The position numbers and the translations under genes were made by a program. 64,000 bases of DNA from Thermohalobaculum sp039184865 (lineage in GTDB: Bacteria > Pseudomonadota > Alphaproteobacteria > Rhodobacterales > Rhodobacteraceae). The notes below the pieces were generated by a model that was given only the letters and a program-made list of their open reading frames with translations, searched no databases and was not told where the DNA came from. Positions 7,857 through 16,800 of this stretch are shown here, one piece after another. Location: contig JBCDAV010000021.1 in NCBI GenBank assembly GCA_039184865.1, forward strand, positions 1-64,000, written 5' to 3'. Numbering within the stretch: the stretch's first letter is position 1; each line of letters begins with the position of its first letter.

Positions 7857-9272
7857 ATGGTGAGTCGCCGTGCGGTCCTTCAATCTATAGGTGCATCGAC
7901 ACTGGCCACGGCCACACTGGCTGCTGCGCAAGCACCTCCGACGATCGACGGAGTGAGATTTATCCAGGCTTCGGACACTCGGTCGGCGCCGCTATCGGTC
8001 GGATATTCACACGCCTTTATTCAAACCCCTCGACTGCGGGCATTGTGTAGCTCGGCGAGGGGCGTCGCAGGCGTGGTGCGCTGGGCACGCGAGCGTAATC
8101 TGGGTTTTGCGATCCGCAGCGGCGGTCACTGTTTTACGGGATTCTCGCAGCATGCTGACCTCGTTATCGACCTGCGTGAGCTGAACATGATCCGGTTCGA
8201 GCCCGACGCAGGCACCGTAACAATCGGCGCCGGAGCATTGCTGGGGACGGTGGCGCGATACCTAGCTGAGCATGGCGTTTCAGTGCCGGGCGGGATCTGC
8301 GCGACCGTGGGGATGGCGGGCCAAACACTTGGCGGTGGCATCGGATATTTCAGCCGGCAGGGCGGTTTGCTTGCAGACCAACTCCTTTCCCTCCGGATGG
8401 TGACTGCGGCCGGGGACCTGATCGATGTGTCGGAGAGCAGACATCCAGATCTTTTCTGGGCCTGCCGTGGCGCTGGGAATGGCAATCTGGGGATTGTCAC
8501 GGATCTGAGGTTCCGGGTCGCCTCGATGCCGCCGATGAGCCTGGTCAGAGTCGTCGAGCCGGTCGAGGCCGTGCGGGCAGCCGAGATCCTGTACTTGTGG
8601 CAGCATCGATGTCAGCTCTGGCCGCGGCATACTGTACTGCATCTGCGCATCAGCAAACGGACGGACACCACGTTCCTGATAATCCTGGAAGGCCTGAGCG
8701 GCTGGCCTACAGGCGATCTGGCCGAAGAACTTTCGCTGGTGCTGCGGACGACGCGCGAGCGTGTTCTAAACGACATTCATAGTGGCAGTTTCGCCAAATT
8801 AACGCAGCGCATGATGCCGTCTGATGTGCAGATCGGCGGCATATTGCTCAGCCACTCGCATCTGTTTGAGGAGCCAGTTGGCGAGCGCGGCACGCTGGAC
8901 ATCCTGTCGATGCTGATCGGACAACCTGCCGGCAGGGTCCACCTGAATATCGAGCCGATGGGAGGAGCGATTGCCGATGTCGCGCCGGATGCAACGGCTT
9001 TCCCGCATCGCGCCACAAGCTTCTCGATCCAATCCCAGGCATTCCTGCGCGATGATGATGACCGCGACGCGCTCATCCGATCGAACGAGGCGATGCGTCA
9101 GGTGCTGGAGCCTTTGGCAACCGGCGGGGTTTATGTGAACTACCCGGATCTGACCCTGACGGGTTGGGGCCAAAAATACTGGGGTGAGAACCTACCCCGC
9201 CTGAAGGCGATAAAGGCCAGTTATGACCCCGACACTGTGTTCGATCATGCGCAGTCCATCGCCCGGGCCTGA
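7857..9272 (+). CDS. FAD-dependent oxidase, berberine bridge enzyme/GOOX type, exported
   Basis: 471-residue flavoenzyme. The first 25 residues include SRRAVLQSIGAS and an Ala-rich h-region, consistent with a Tat signal ending AAAQA. The PP-loop FAD fold follows: SGGHCFTGFS carries the His used for 8-alpha-histidyl FAD, and GGICATVGMAGQTLGGGIGY carries the Cys used for 6-S-cysteinyl FAD, so a bicovalently bound flavin is likely. The C-terminal NYPDLTLTGWGQKYWGENLPRLKAIK stretch is the BBE motif. Such enzymes oxidise sugars, alcohols or alkaloids with oxygen. The ATG has no strong ribosome site. It is divergent from the outer-membrane protein gene, which may be co-regulated. Confidence 0.85.
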   Translation: MVSRRAVLQSIGASTLATATLAAAQAPPTIDGVRFIQASDTRSAPLSVGYSHAFIQTPRLRALCSSARGVAGVVRWARERNLGFAIRSGGHCFTGFSQHADLVIDLRELNMIRFEPDAGTVTIGAGALLGTVARYLAEHGVSVPGGICATVGMAGQTLGGGIGYFSRQGGLLADQLLSLRMVTAAGDLIDVSESRHPDLFWACRGAGNGNLGIVTDLRFRVASMPPMSLVRVVEPVEAVRAAEILYLWQHRCQLWPRHTVLHLRISKRTDTTFLIILEGLSGWPTGDLAEELSLVLRTTRERVLNDIHSGSFAKLTQRMMPSDVQIGGILLSHSHLFEEPVGERGTLDILSMLIGQPAGRVHLNIEPMGGAIADVAPDATAFPHRATSFSIQSQAFLRDDDDRDALIRSNEAMRQVLEPLATGGVYVNYPDLTLTGWGQKYWGENLPRLKAIKASYDPDTVFDHAQSIARA

Positions 9273-9346
9273 TACTGGTCAAAGCGCAAGCTGTTCGATA
9301 TAGCACCGCCCGAGGGCGCAAGGGCTGGCGCCGTTGGAGCGTCCGC

Positions 9347-10348
9347 ATGAAGATCCGCGTCACCTATCCCGACTCGTTCACGACGAAGCGCGCCGACGGT
9401 CAGAGCCGCGTCTATGACTGCTTCTCGTTCTACAACGAAATGGACATGCTCGAGATCCGGCTGAACGTTCTCAAGGACGCGGTCGATTATCACGTGATCT
9501 CGGAGTCGCCCCTGACCTTTCGGGGCCAGGACAAGGAACTTTTCTTCGAGAACAACCGCGAGCGCTACGCCGAGTTTGCCGACAAGATCATCCATGTCGT
9601 CGTCGAGGATTACGACAACCCCGGCAAGTACCACCCGAAAAAGGTGGCAAAGGACAATGACGTCTGGATCCGCGAGGGCGGTCAACGCAACGGCACCATG
9701 CGCGGCCTCGAACGCGCCGATCCGATGGACTGGGTGCTTGTGCAGGACATGGACGAGATCCCGCGCCCGGAAATGGTCAAGCGGATCGCGACGGACCGGA
9801 TGTATCGCCGGGGCATCTACATCTTCGAGCAGGATTTCTTCCAGAACCGGCTGAATTGGCGCATGCAGTGGCAGCCGTGGATGCACGGCCCGAGGATGAT
9901 CGAGAAGCGTTTCCTCACGCAACCGCACGCGATGCGCATCCACAAGCCGCACGCGCATGTGAAGTCGATCCTGCCCTGGCTCGACTGGCGCGCACGCACG
10001 ATGTGGGATCTTAAGGCGATCGTGTTCCCGCACCGGATCCCGCATGGCGGATGGCACTTCAGTTCGATGGGAGACGCGGGCTTCGTGGTCAACAAGCACT
10101 GGACGTACGCGCATTTCGACGAGCAGAAAGAAGACGTGATGAACCTCGAGAACATCAACGAGCGTCTGGCGTCGGGCCTGAACCAGTGGGGCAAGGAGCC
10201 GATGCGCGAACCCCTCAGCTTTCTGCCGGCTTATCTTCAGCAGAACGCCTGGAAGTACCGCCACCTGCTCGATCTGGCACCGGACGATCCGGGCATCGCG
10301 ATGCTCACCCCGCCCGCCGAACGGCGCGACCCCGTTCCTCACGACTGA
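9347..10348 (+). CDS. Glycosyltransferase family 17 protein
   Basis: 333 residues resembling the bacterial branch of GT17 (named for eukaryotic beta-1,4-mannosyl-glycoprotein N-acetylglucosaminyltransferase). Near the N-terminus YDCFSFYNEMDMLEIRLNVL is the family signature, and WVLVQDMDEIPRPE near residue 130 gives the DxD motif for nucleotide-sugar and metal binding. A C-terminal GGWHFSSMG is also typical. No membrane segment, so it probably acts at the cytoplasmic face on a surface glycan. The donor and acceptor are unknown. The NIPSNAP gene starts 14 bases downstream. Confidence 0.82.
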   Translation: MKIRVTYPDSFTTKRADGQSRVYDCFSFYNEMDMLEIRLNVLKDAVDYHVISESPLTFRGQDKELFFENNRERYAEFADKIIHVVVEDYDNPGKYHPKKVAKDNDVWIREGGQRNGTMRGLERADPMDWVLVQDMDEIPRPEMVKRIATDRMYRRGIYIFEQDFFQNRLNWRMQWQPWMHGPRMIEKRFLTQPHAMRIHKPHAHVKSILPWLDWRARTMWDLKAIVFPHRIPHGGWHFSSMGDAGFVVNKHWTYAHFDEQKEDVMNLENINERLASGLNQWGKEPMREPLSFLPAYLQQNAWKYRHLLDLAPDDPGIAMLTPPAERRDPVPHD

Positions 10349-10362
10349 GCCTGGAGACCCCG

Positions 10363-10686
10363 ATGGCATTCTACGAACTGCGTCAATACGAGATCCGGCC
10401 TGGCAAGATGGAGGAGTGGATCAAGCTGATGGAGGAGGAGATCATCCCCTTCCAGATTCAGGTCGGCATGGTCATTGCGGGCTCGTTTCGCGGCGAGGGC
10501 GATGACGGGGTCTACATCTGGATCCGCCGGTTCGAGAGCGAGGCCGAGCGCGAACGGCTCTACGAGGCCGTCTACAAATCCGAGCACTGGCTGACCAATC
10601 TCACCGATCGCGTCGGCGCCTGCATCAATCGCGAGACGATCCAGGTGCAACGCATCGTTCCGACGTCACGCTCGATCCTGCAATAA
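10363..10686 (+). CDS. NIPSNAP family protein
   Basis: 107-residue ferredoxin-like fold protein. MAFYELRQYEIRPGKMEEWIKLMEEEIIPFQ is the classic NIPSNAP start, and the YIWIRRFES strand and YKSEHW helix follow. The start is the ATG preceded by GGAG; longer in-frame extensions overlap the glycosyltransferase gene and are not real. NIPSNAP proteins are small, often dimeric and of unsettled function, and tend to sit with catabolic genes, as here. It is closely packed between the glycosyltransferase and a membrane protein gene. Confidence 0.82.
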   Translation: MAFYELRQYEIRPGKMEEWIKLMEEEIIPFQIQVGMVIAGSFRGEGDDGVYIWIRRFESEAERERLYEAVYKSEHWLTNLTDRVGACINRETIQVQRIVPTSRSILQ

Positions 10687-10709
10687 CGGCAAGGCGGTCG
10701 GGGAGCACG

Positions 10710-11516
10710 ATGTCGACCGCAGGCGAGAGCGTTTCGCTGGACAGCTTCCTCGCGGACGCAGAGCCGCGTATCCGCGAGAGAATCGGCGAGGGCGTGCGTT
10801 CGGTGCGGGACGTGTGCGGCCTGATGGGCCGTGCTCTCGACGCCGAGCCCGAACTTCGCCGGCAGGTCGACCGTCTGCGCGATCTCGTCTCCGAGGACAT
10901 GATCGACCAGCCGCACGGCGCGCGACGAGCGATCGCCCATGATGCGAGCGCCTTGCGCGGCGACATCAAGCGGCGCTGGATCGATGCCGACGCGCCACCG
11001 ATGGTCGGTGAAGTCGACGATCATCTCGCAGCACTGTCAAAGGCGATCACCGGCCTCACTGTCGGAGACGCCGATTATCTGCGCGGCGTTGCGCGCAAGA
11101 TCGACGCCCTGTCCGCCCAGGCGGCCCGGTTTGACGGGATCGAACGGAAATTCATCCCGTGGGCCATCGGCGCCGGGGTCCTGTTCCTTCTGGGCATGGC
11201 GCTCCTGATGGTGCCCGGCCTCTTCGGCAATACGGTTCGAAGCCTGTCGATGGGGCCGATCCTGCTCTGCTTCACGGCGTTGCCGGTGCTCGGCGGTGTG
11301 TATGCAGCGCGCGTCATGCCGCGCACCAAGGCAGACGCGGAGATCGAAGCGCTGAACCGGGAACACTTCCTGCCGCTCGGCGGGGTCTATTTCGCTGCCG
11401 GTGAGCGACCCGCCTGCGTCGTACAGGTCAACCTGCAACCGGATCAGGACGGTTCGGGCGGCCTCGTCCAGCCCGACCCGCGCGAGGTGACCGGTCGCGC
11501 ATGGCGGCTCTGGTGA
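10710..11516 (+). CDS. Hypothetical membrane protein with two transmembrane helices
   Basis: 268 residues of unrecognised family. The first 145 residues are charged and helical (many Arg/Asp/Glu heptads), and two hydrophobic spans follow at about 150-173 (WAIGAGVLFLLGMALLMVPG) and 183-202 (GPILLCFTALPVLGGVYAA). The C-terminal 60 residues are soluble. GGGGAG precedes the ATG. It is in line with the NIPSNAP gene (23-base gap) and the dehydrogenase downstream (69-base gap). A cytoplasmic, possibly coiled-coil N-domain anchored by a hairpin is inferred. Confidence 0.65.
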   Translation: MSTAGESVSLDSFLADAEPRIRERIGEGVRSVRDVCGLMGRALDAEPELRRQVDRLRDLVSEDMIDQPHGARRAIAHDASALRGDIKRRWIDADAPPMVGEVDDHLAALSKAITGLTVGDADYLRGVARKIDALSAQAARFDGIERKFIPWAIGAGVLFLLGMALLMVPGLFGNTVRSLSMGPILLCFTALPVLGGVYAARVMPRTKADAEIEALNREHFLPLGGVYFAAGERPACVVQVNLQPDQDGSGGLVQPDPREVTGRAWRLW

Positions 11517-11585
11517 GGGCGGCGCTGGACCGCGCCCAGCAAGACGCCACATCTGGCGATGACGAAGATCGAGAGGAAGACAGCC

Positions 11586-12569
11586 ATGCCGAAGGTTCTG
11601 GTCCAGGGCGCCATCGCCGCGCGGAGAGCGCCTATGCTTGCGGAGATGCTTGGCCCCGACTGGCAGGTCGTGTCGTGGCACCCCGGTCAGGATGCAAAGG
11701 ACGCATTCTCGCCCTTGGCGACGGATGCGGATGTCATCGTCGGCGGCGGCATTCCGGTTGCATGGCCGGAGGTCGGCAAACTGAAGCTCTTCCAGATCCC
11801 GTGGACCGGGTTCGACTTCACGGCACCTGAAAAGATGCCGAAGGGCGTGCCGGTCGCGAACACATTCGAACACGAGACCTGTATCGCCGAGTTTGTGCTT
11901 CTCGCCATGCTGGAATGGGAGATCGGGCTGCGCCATCTAGACAGCGATATCCGCAAGAACGGCTGGGGCGGTTTCGGCCCCGGCCTCGCTCCGTCGCATG
12001 GCGAGGTGAAGGGCAAGACGCTGGGCATCGTCGGCTACGGCCATATCGGCCATGAGACTGCCATGCGCGCGAAGGCCTTCGGCATGCGCTGCATCGGCAT
12101 CCGTCGCTCCGCCCAGCCCTGCACGCCCGAGCTGGACTGGCTCGGTCAGACCGACCGGTTGGACGAGCTGCTGGCTGAAAGCGATTTCGTGCTGATCGCT
12201 TGCGACATGAACGAAGAGACCATCGGTATGATGAACGCCGAACGGCTGGCGCGGATGAAACCGACCGGCGTGATCATCAACGTCGCACGCGGGAAGATCA
12301 TCGAGGAAGATGCCCTGTTTGACGCGCTGGAGAGCCGCAGGATCGGCGGCGCAGTCATCGACACCTGGTACAATTACGGCGACGGGACGTGGCCGAGCAA
12401 TCGTCCGTTCCAGGAGCTCGACAACGTGATCCTGAGCCCTCACAGGTCTGCCGTGACCGAGGAGATGCACGCCCGGCGCTGGCGCTTCGTCGCCGATCAA
12501 TGCGAGCGGGTCGCGCGTGGCCAGCCACCGGAGAACGTCGTGTTCCACGGCGTAGGTCCATCAGGCTGA
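11586..12569 (+). CDS. D-2-hydroxyacid dehydrogenase family protein
   Basis: 327-residue NAD(P)-dependent dehydrogenase. The nucleotide site is GIVGYGHIGHETAMRAKAFG near residue 145, NVARGKIIEEDAL near 235 is the family ARG motif with the catalytic Arg region, and ILSPHRSAVTEE near 285 supplies the catalytic His. It interconverts a 2-oxoacid and a D-2-hydroxyacid. The ATG at 11586 was chosen because GAGAGGA lies before it; the 27-base longer ATG has none. It heads a run with enoyl-CoA hydratase, CoA lyase, phosphatase and amidohydrolase genes, suggesting organic-acid catabolism. Confidence 0.85.
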   Translation: MPKVLVQGAIAARRAPMLAEMLGPDWQVVSWHPGQDAKDAFSPLATDADVIVGGGIPVAWPEVGKLKLFQIPWTGFDFTAPEKMPKGVPVANTFEHETCIAEFVLLAMLEWEIGLRHLDSDIRKNGWGGFGPGLAPSHGEVKGKTLGIVGYGHIGHETAMRAKAFGMRCIGIRRSAQPCTPELDWLGQTDRLDELLAESDFVLIACDMNEETIGMMNAERLARMKPTGVIINVARGKIIEEDALFDALESRRIGGAVIDTWYNYGDGTWPSNRPFQELDNVILSPHRSAVTEEMHARRWRFVADQCERVARGQPPENVVFHGVGPSG

Positions 12570-12640
12570 TTGCTTCGGGCCCGGGCTTGATCCCGACGCG
12601 CCGTCCTGAAACGGTGCGCTCGGTGCAAGGAATGGGGCAT

Positions 12641-13426
12641 ATGGCCGAAGAGACGATACCGGACGGTGGCACCGTTCGCTGCGACATCGAAGATAGACCG
12701 GAGGGGCCGATAGCCCATCTCCGGATCGATCATCCGGAGCGGCGCAACGCGCTCGGTCCTGCGGTCGTGGCCGCGTTGACCGAACAGGCGACCCGTCTCC
12801 ACGACATGCCGGAATTGCGCATCGTCACCCTGCGCGGCTCCGGAGCCATGTTCTCTGCCGGCGCCAACGTCAAGATCCTCGCTGGCCTCGACCCGGACGG
12901 CGCGCGCGCTTTCATCAGCGCTCTGCACGGAGCCATCGACGCGGTGCGGCGCATCCCCGTTCCCGTGATCGCCGTGCTCGAGGGGCGCTGCTACGGCGGC
13001 GCGATGGAACTTGCCGCTGCGTGCGACATGCGGCTTGCAGCAGAAACGCTCATCTCGGGCATGCCCGAAGTGCGCGTGGGCATTCCCTCGGTGATCGAGG
13101 CCTGCCTGCTGCCGCGCCTGATCGGCTGGGGCAAGACATCGGAGCTGCTGTTCACCGGGCGCGACGTGGTCGGCGCGGAGAACCGCGAAATCGGTTTCGT
13201 CGAGCGCATGGCCCCCCATGACGAAGTCGATGCAGCGTTGGAGGAGTGGACGGGAATGATACTGGCCTGTGCTCCCGGGGCAGTGCGCGCCCAGAAGCGA
13301 GTGATGCAGGGCTGGGAGCCGGATGACGGCCCCGGAATTGCGGCTTCGATCGAGGCCTTTGCGCTGTCCTATCGGGGCGATGAACCGGCGCGTTATCTGG
13401 CGCCATTCGTCGCGAAGCGGAGATGA
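12641..13426 (+). CDS. Enoyl-CoA hydratase/isomerase family protein
   Basis: 261-residue crotonase. IDHPERRNALGP, the oxyanion segment SAGANVKILAG and the second one CYGGAMELAAACDMRLAAE are in the usual order. A Glu is found in the MPEVRVGIPS catalytic region, consistent with hydratase activity. AAGGA nine bases before the ATG 12641 selects this start over an ATG nine bases earlier; longer in-frame starts overlap the dehydrogenase gene. Its stop overlaps the CoA-lyase start (ATGA), so the two enzymes probably act in sequence on one acyl-CoA. Confidence 0.85.
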   Translation: MAEETIPDGGTVRCDIEDRPEGPIAHLRIDHPERRNALGPAVVAALTEQATRLHDMPELRIVTLRGSGAMFSAGANVKILAGLDPDGARAFISALHGAIDAVRRIPVPVIAVLEGRCYGGAMELAAACDMRLAAETLISGMPEVRVGIPSVIEACLLPRLIGWGKTSELLFTGRDVVGAENREIGFVERMAPHDEVDAALEEWTGMILACAPGAVRAQKRVMQGWEPDDGPGIAASIEAFALSYRGDEPARYLAPFVAKRR

Positions 13427-14310
13427 CGGTCCTGCGCTCGCTGCTCTTTGCGCCGGGGAGCCATCCGCGCAAGGTCGAGAAGGTCTTCGATGCGGGCGCG
13501 GATGCCGTAATCCTCGATCTCGAAGATGCCGTCGCGTTCTCGGAAAAGGAGGCCGTGCGGACAGATGTGGTCGCTGCCTTGCAGACGCCGCGCGTCTGTC
13601 TGGGATACATCCGCATCAACGCGCTTGAGACCGATTTCGGCTTTGACGATCTCGAGATATGCACGGCACCGGGCGTCGACGGGCTGATCCTGCCGAAAGT
13701 CGAGAGCCCTGCGGAACTGGAGAAGGCCGACTGGGCGATGGCCGCCTTCGAAAAACGTCGCGGCCTTGCCGTGGGCCAGGTCGATCTGATCCCGATCCTG
13801 GAGACAGGTCGGGGCATCGCGGCCGCCCGGGAAATCTGCAGTGCAGCACCTGCGCGGGTGCGCAGGATCAGCTTCGGCGCCGCGGACTACACCCGCGACA
13901 TGGGCATGGTCTGGACCCCTTCCGAACACGCTTGCGAAGCGGCGCGCGCCGAACTCGTGCTCGCATCGCGGATCGCCGGGATTGAGCCGCCGATCGACAG
14001 CGTCTGGGCGCGGCTGGACGACGAAACGGGCCTGATCACCTCGTCCAAGCGCGTGATGGAAATGGGCTTCCAGGGAAAGTTCTGCATCCACCCCAAGCAG
14101 ATCGCACCGGTGCATGCGGCGTTCACGCCGAGCGCCGAAGAGGTCGCCCATGCGCGCTCCGTGGTCGAGGCATTCGAGCAGGCCGAAGCCGCGGGAAGCG
14201 CGTCGATCCAGATAGACGGCCAGTTCGTCGACTACCCGGTTGTCGCCTCGGCCCGTCGAACGCTCGCACGCGCCGAGGCTGCGGACAGCACCGTGGAGGC
14301 ATCGACGTGA
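13423..14310 (+). CDS. CitE/HpcH-type CoA-ester lyase (aldolase)
   Basis: 295-residue TIM-barrel lyase of the citrate lyase beta/malyl-CoA lyase family. FAPGSHPRKVEKVFDAGADAVILDLEDAV at the N-terminus, LPKVES, ILETGRGI (metal Glu) and FGAADYTRDMG (metal Asp) are all present, as is GKFCIHPKQI near residue 220. It cleaves or forms a C-C bond of a 3-hydroxyacyl-CoA. It starts inside the stop of the enoyl-CoA hydratase gene and overlaps the next gene by GTGA. The specific substrate cannot be read from the sequence. Confidence 0.87.
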   Translation: MTVLRSLLFAPGSHPRKVEKVFDAGADAVILDLEDAVAFSEKEAVRTDVVAALQTPRVCLGYIRINALETDFGFDDLEICTAPGVDGLILPKVESPAELEKADWAMAAFEKRRGLAVGQVDLIPILETGRGIAAAREICSAAPARVRRISFGAADYTRDMGMVWTPSEHACEAARAELVLASRIAGIEPPIDSVWARLDDETGLITSSKRVMEMGFQGKFCIHPKQIAPVHAAFTPSAEEVAHARSVVEAFEQAEAAGSASIQIDGQFVDYPVVASARRTLARAEAADSTVEAST

Positions 14311-14954
14311 AGCTGGTCATCTTCGATTGCGACGGCGTGCTGGTCGACAGCGAGCCGATCACCAACCGCCTGATCGCCGAGGAAATGACCGCGCACGGAC
14401 TGCCGATGACGACCGAACAGTCGATCGAGCTTTTCGTCGGCGGCACGATCCGGTCGGTCTATGAGCGTGCGCTCGAGCTCGGGGCGACGCTGCCCGATGG
14501 CTGGGTCGAGCGCTACTACGATCAGATGATCAGTGCGCTCGCCGACGAGGTCGAAGTTATCCCCGGCGTCGCAACAATCCTCGACGTTCTCGACTCGCAC
14601 AACATTCCGTACTGCGTTGGGTCGAACGGACCGATGCGCAAGATGGAGGTGACGCTCCGGCGGACCGGCTTGTGGGGCCGTTTGACCGGACGGATACACT
14701 CGGCACACGATGTCGGGATCGCAAAGCCCGATCCGGGCCTCTACCTGCACGCCGCACATGCGATGGGCGTCGCGCCGGAAGACGCGGTTGTTATCGAGGA
14801 CAGCGTCAGCGGCGTGCGCGCCGCGATCTCGGCGGGCATGCGGTGCTTCGGCTACACGCGCGACACGCCGGAAGAAAAACTCGTCGCACACGGCGCGATC
14901 CCGTTCGACGACATGCGCGCGCTGCCCGGATTGCTTGGCTTGTCAGGCAACTGA
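14307..14954 (+). CDS. HAD-superfamily phosphatase (phosphoglycolate phosphatase-like)
   Basis: 215-residue HAD hydrolase with FDCDGVLVDSEP (motif I), VGSNG (motif II), Lys in GIAKPDPGLY (motif III) and VVIEDSVSGVRAA (motif IV). The helical cap lies between motifs I and II. A GTG start overlaps the CoA-lyase stop, with GGAGG seven bases upstream. It should hydrolyse a small phosphorylated metabolite in the cytoplasm. In this operon it may be a housecleaning enzyme; that is inference. Confidence 0.87.
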   Translation: MKLVIFDCDGVLVDSEPITNRLIAEEMTAHGLPMTTEQSIELFVGGTIRSVYERALELGATLPDGWVERYYDQMISALADEVEVIPGVATILDVLDSHNIPYCVGSNGPMRKMEVTLRRTGLWGRLTGRIHSAHDVGIAKPDPGLYLHAAHAMGVAPEDAVVIEDSVSGVRAAISAGMRCFGYTRDTPEEKLVAHGAIPFDDMRALPGLLGLSGN

Positions 14955-15023
14955 ATTCCGTGGAGATTGTCGGCTCCGGGACCGCACGGGCTCGGCTGCA
15001 CTGTCGCGGAACACGAGACTGCC

Positions 15024-16163
15024 ATGACCCATGACCTGATCCTGACCGGCGGCCGCGTCATCGATCCCTCGCAAGATCTGGACGCGATCACAGAAGTGGC
15101 CTTTGCCGGGGGGAAGGTGGCAGCCGTCGGGAACGACTTGCCGCGCGGTCCCGAAACCGATGTGCGTGACGTCGCGGGACAAATCGTGACGCCCGGGCTG
15201 ATCGACCTGCACACCCATGTCTACTGGGGCGGCACGTCGCTGGGCATCGATGCAGAAGAGTTCTGCCGCACATCCGGTGTGACGACCGCGATCGACACCG
15301 GTAGCGCCGGACCAGGCAACTTCGCCGGTTTCAGACACCATGTGATCGAGAAATCCGACGTTCGCATCCTCGCCTATCTGCACATCAGCCATGCCGGGAT
15401 CTGGGGATTCGGGCGCAACGTGATGGTCGGCGAATCCGAGGATATCCGGCTGATGGACCCGCGCGGATGTGCCGAGGTCGCCGACGCTAACCGCGATCTG
15501 GTCGTCGGCATCAAGGTGCGGTTGGGGCGGCACGCCTCCGGCCTGCAAGGCATGGCGCCGTTCGAGTTCGCCGTGCAGACTGCCGAGCAATGCGGCATGC
15601 CGATGATGGTCCACATCGACGAGCCGCCGCCATCCTACGAAGAGGTGATCTCGCGGATGCGGCCGGGCGATGTGCTGACCCACTGTTTCCGGCCGTTCCC
15701 GAATTGCCCCGCGACGGCGCAGGGCACGGTGAAACAGGCGGTGCTGGATGCCCGTAAGCGCGGCGTCTTGTTCGACGTCGGGCACGGCATGGGGTCGTTC
15801 TGCTTCAAGACCGCGCGCGCGATGCTGGCGAACGGTTTCCTACCGGACACGATCAGCTCGGACGTGCACCAGCTCTGCATCGATGGCCCGGCCTTCGATC
15901 AGGTGACGACCATGTCGAAGTTCCTGTGCATGGGGCTCGACCTGCCGACCGTCATCAGGCTCTCGACCGAAAATGCCGGGCTGGCCCTGCAACGCCCGGA
16001 ACTCGGAACCCTCAAGCCGGGCACGCCGGGGGACGCGACGATCCTGAGCGTCGACGAAGGACGCTTTGACTATGTCGATGTTCTCGGCGAACATCTGGAA
16101 GGCGACCGCAAGATCAACGCGCGCGGCGTCGTTCTGAATGGCAAATGGTGGCACCCCGCATGA
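15024..16163 (+). CDS. Amidohydrolase/deacetylase family metallohydrolase
   Basis: 379-residue amidohydrolase. GLIDLHTHVYWGGTSLG gives the HxH metal pair, GIKVRL the bridging Lys, MVHIDEPPPS and LTHCFRP the later His ligands and ISSDVH the catalytic Asp. The HTHVYWGGTSLG motif and PSYEEV segment match the amidohydrolase/deacetylase subgroup related to dihydroorotase. The ATG 15024 gives the normal N-terminus; a longer frame overlaps the upstream spacer. It is 69 bases after the HAD gene and overlaps the lipoprotein gene by ATGA. Confidence 0.85.
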   Translation: MTHDLILTGGRVIDPSQDLDAITEVAFAGGKVAAVGNDLPRGPETDVRDVAGQIVTPGLIDLHTHVYWGGTSLGIDAEEFCRTSGVTTAIDTGSAGPGNFAGFRHHVIEKSDVRILAYLHISHAGIWGFGRNVMVGESEDIRLMDPRGCAEVADANRDLVVGIKVRLGRHASGLQGMAPFEFAVQTAEQCGMPMMVHIDEPPPSYEEVISRMRPGDVLTHCFRPFPNCPATAQGTVKQAVLDARKRGVLFDVGHGMGSFCFKTARAMLANGFLPDTISSDVHQLCIDGPAFDQVTTMSKFLCMGLDLPTVIRLSTENAGLALQRPELGTLKPGTPGDATILSVDEGRFDYVDVLGEHLEGDRKINARGVVLNGKWWHPA

Positions 16164-16528
16164 TCCGAACCGTCGTCGCTTTTCTGTTTCTGGCACTGGC
16201 AGCGTGCGGAAGCCCCGCACCGACCGAGACGGCGCCTGAGGATGCGCCGGGACAGCGTCTCAGCGCGGACGAGGTTCGCCGCGTCTTCATCGGCGTTCCG
16301 TGGAAAAGCTCGTCCGGCGTCTTCAATTTCAGCCCGGACGGCACCTACCGCTACCGCTCGACCAAGACGACGACCGAATGGGGTCCGTGGCCCTACTCGA
16401 TCAATGAGGACGGATCGATCAAGGGTGTGACGGCGACCTACACGTTCTACCGGATCGGCAACGCCTACCGCTACTACAACTCGGAATCCGATGCGTTCTA
16501 CCTCGCCTTCCCGAACACGGCCAGCTAG
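16160..16528 (+). CDS. Small lipoprotein, function unknown
   Basis: 122-residue protein with a lipoprotein signal: hydrophobic VVAFLFLALAA followed by the lipobox LAAC at residue about 16, then a Pro/Thr/Glu-rich linker. The mature part (residues 40-122) has alternating aromatic strands (GVFNFSPDGTYRYRS, YTFYRIGNAYRYYN) and looks like a small beta barrel or lipocalin-like fold. The ATG lies in the stop of the amidohydrolase gene. A periplasm-facing inner- or outer-membrane anchor is expected. Confidence 0.7.
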   Translation: MIRTVVAFLFLALAACGSPAPTETAPEDAPGQRLSADEVRRVFIGVPWKSSSGVFNFSPDGTYRYRSTKTTTEWGPWPYSINEDGSIKGVTATYTFYRIGNAYRYYNSESDAFYLAFPNTAS

Positions 16529-16800
16529 CGGCGTGGACCGGCTTAGCGCGTTGGAAGATCATCTCCGCGTGATGTGATTTATCTCGGGCTCCTTGTCGAC
16601 TTGATCAACTGGAACGCACGAGGTCGGCGACATCGAGGCTCAACAAAGGCTGCCTCGGCCGATCGTTAGAAGGAACGGACCACGCCGCAAGCACGACGTT
16701 GATCCTTCGTCCCCGTTCAGTTTCCTGACAGGATGCGTGTTTCAATCACCTGGCGATTCCCTCCGGCTCACATGAACCACCGACTGCGAGAGACCCTGCT

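Noticed and set aside
7844..8050. 68-codon frame starting MSTSYGESPCG upstream of the flavin oxidase
   Set aside because: It overlaps the oxidase in another frame, has no ribosome site and looks like chance.
16529..16800. Possible small RNA or gene in the 272-base spacer before the secreted amidohydrolase
   Set aside because: No convincing hairpin, promoter or ORF; probably only the promoter of the downstream gene.
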